From Treponema sp. UBA6988 (GTDB lineage: Bacteria > Spirochaetota > Spirochaetia > Treponematales > Treponemataceae), in contig DJYC01000049.1 of assembly GCA_002448445.1 (NCBI GenBank), forward strand, positions 24,215 through 65,313: a DNA stretch of 41,099 nt. Direction: 5' to 3'. Position numbers and translations under genes: made by a program. The notes below the pieces were generated by a model. The model had not been told where the DNA came from. It was given only the letters and a program-made list of their open reading frames with translations, and ran no database searches. Shown one piece after another: positions 40,970 to 41,099 of this stretch; positions within the stretch are counted from its first letter, which is position 1; the number at the start of each line of letters is the position of its first letter.

Positions 40970-41099
40970 CCTAGCCATGGAGGGCGAGTTAGCAGCATAC
41001 GGAGGGATTTTTTTGGGTCGTACGCCGCCATGGAGGGGCCAGCCGCAAGGCTGGTTGCGCAAGCAATGGAGCCGAAAGGCGGAACCCCGGAACGGCGGT
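40970..41099 (+). repeat. Dispersed modular palindromic element, edge copy
   Basis: tagccatggagggcgagtta, gccgccatggaggggccagc, aagcaatggagccgaaaggc and ggaaccccggaa, cut by the window end. Confidence 0.7.

Overview
The window looks like chromosomal DNA of a host-associated treponeme (Spirochaetes, Treponema-type). The evidence is the set of treponemal envelope proteins: a short outer-membrane beta-barrel, several small lipoproteins, a Thr-rich lipoprotein overlapping a LysM protein, and a CHASE2 adenylate cyclase. It also has a long-form GMP synthetase, an Rpn-type nuclease remnant and a very large load of palindromic intergenic repeats. No prophage, CRISPR array, rRNA operon or intact insertion sequence was seen. 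Species cannot be assigned from the sequence alone.

Layout. 1-3650: zinc-ribbon membrane protein, guaA, a MITE-like insertion, a small membrane protein and purE. 3650-5680: repeat-rich DNA with a beta-barrel gene and a tRNA-Gly(CCC) followed by a tandem array of units that each repeat the tRNA 3' end. 5680-6810: a hypothetical gene, acylphosphatase and a 50-residue peptide gene with FliM-like motifs. 6960-10770: CHASE2 adenylate cyclase and an SH3-protein/M48-protease pair. 11320-12660: a broken Rpn nuclease and repeats. 12660-15550: purM convergent with groL. 15930-18500: a small membrane protein, then a two-gene unit (unknown protein, XRE-cupin regulator). 19370-23760: a large Sel1-repeat protein and a pair of lipoproteins, one Cys-rich and one thioredoxin-like. 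24200-28840: glgX-glgP for glycogen breakdown. 28970-31810: pgsA-like synthase with a lipoprotein, a cytidylate-kinase-like protein and a NUDIX hydrolase. 32190-35010: lipoprotein/LysM operon and a PC4-like ssDNA-binding protein. 35200-37160: SH3 protein and pyrF. 37270-40445: small envelope proteins, an LRR-like protein, an FMN-binding stress protein and an AraC regulator. The last 650 bases carry a large inverted repeat and another dispersed element.

How the genes work together: guaA, purE and purM (purines) and pyrF (pyrimidines) give a scattered nucleotide-synthesis theme. glgX plus glgP degrade glycogen. Many of the remaining genes are envelope or signalling functions.

Three patterns stand out. 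First, at least eight genes have a -10 box ending only 5-8 bases before the start codon and no Shine-Dalgarno sequence, so their mRNAs should be leaderless or nearly so; neighbouring genes have normal ribosome sites. Second, a modular family of hairpin elements fills most intergenic gaps: hairpin cores are conserved while stems differ in sequence from locus to locus yet stay perfectly paired. Third, a 213-214-base tandem array carries repeated 3' ends of tRNA-Gly, each with an inverted T-arm copy.
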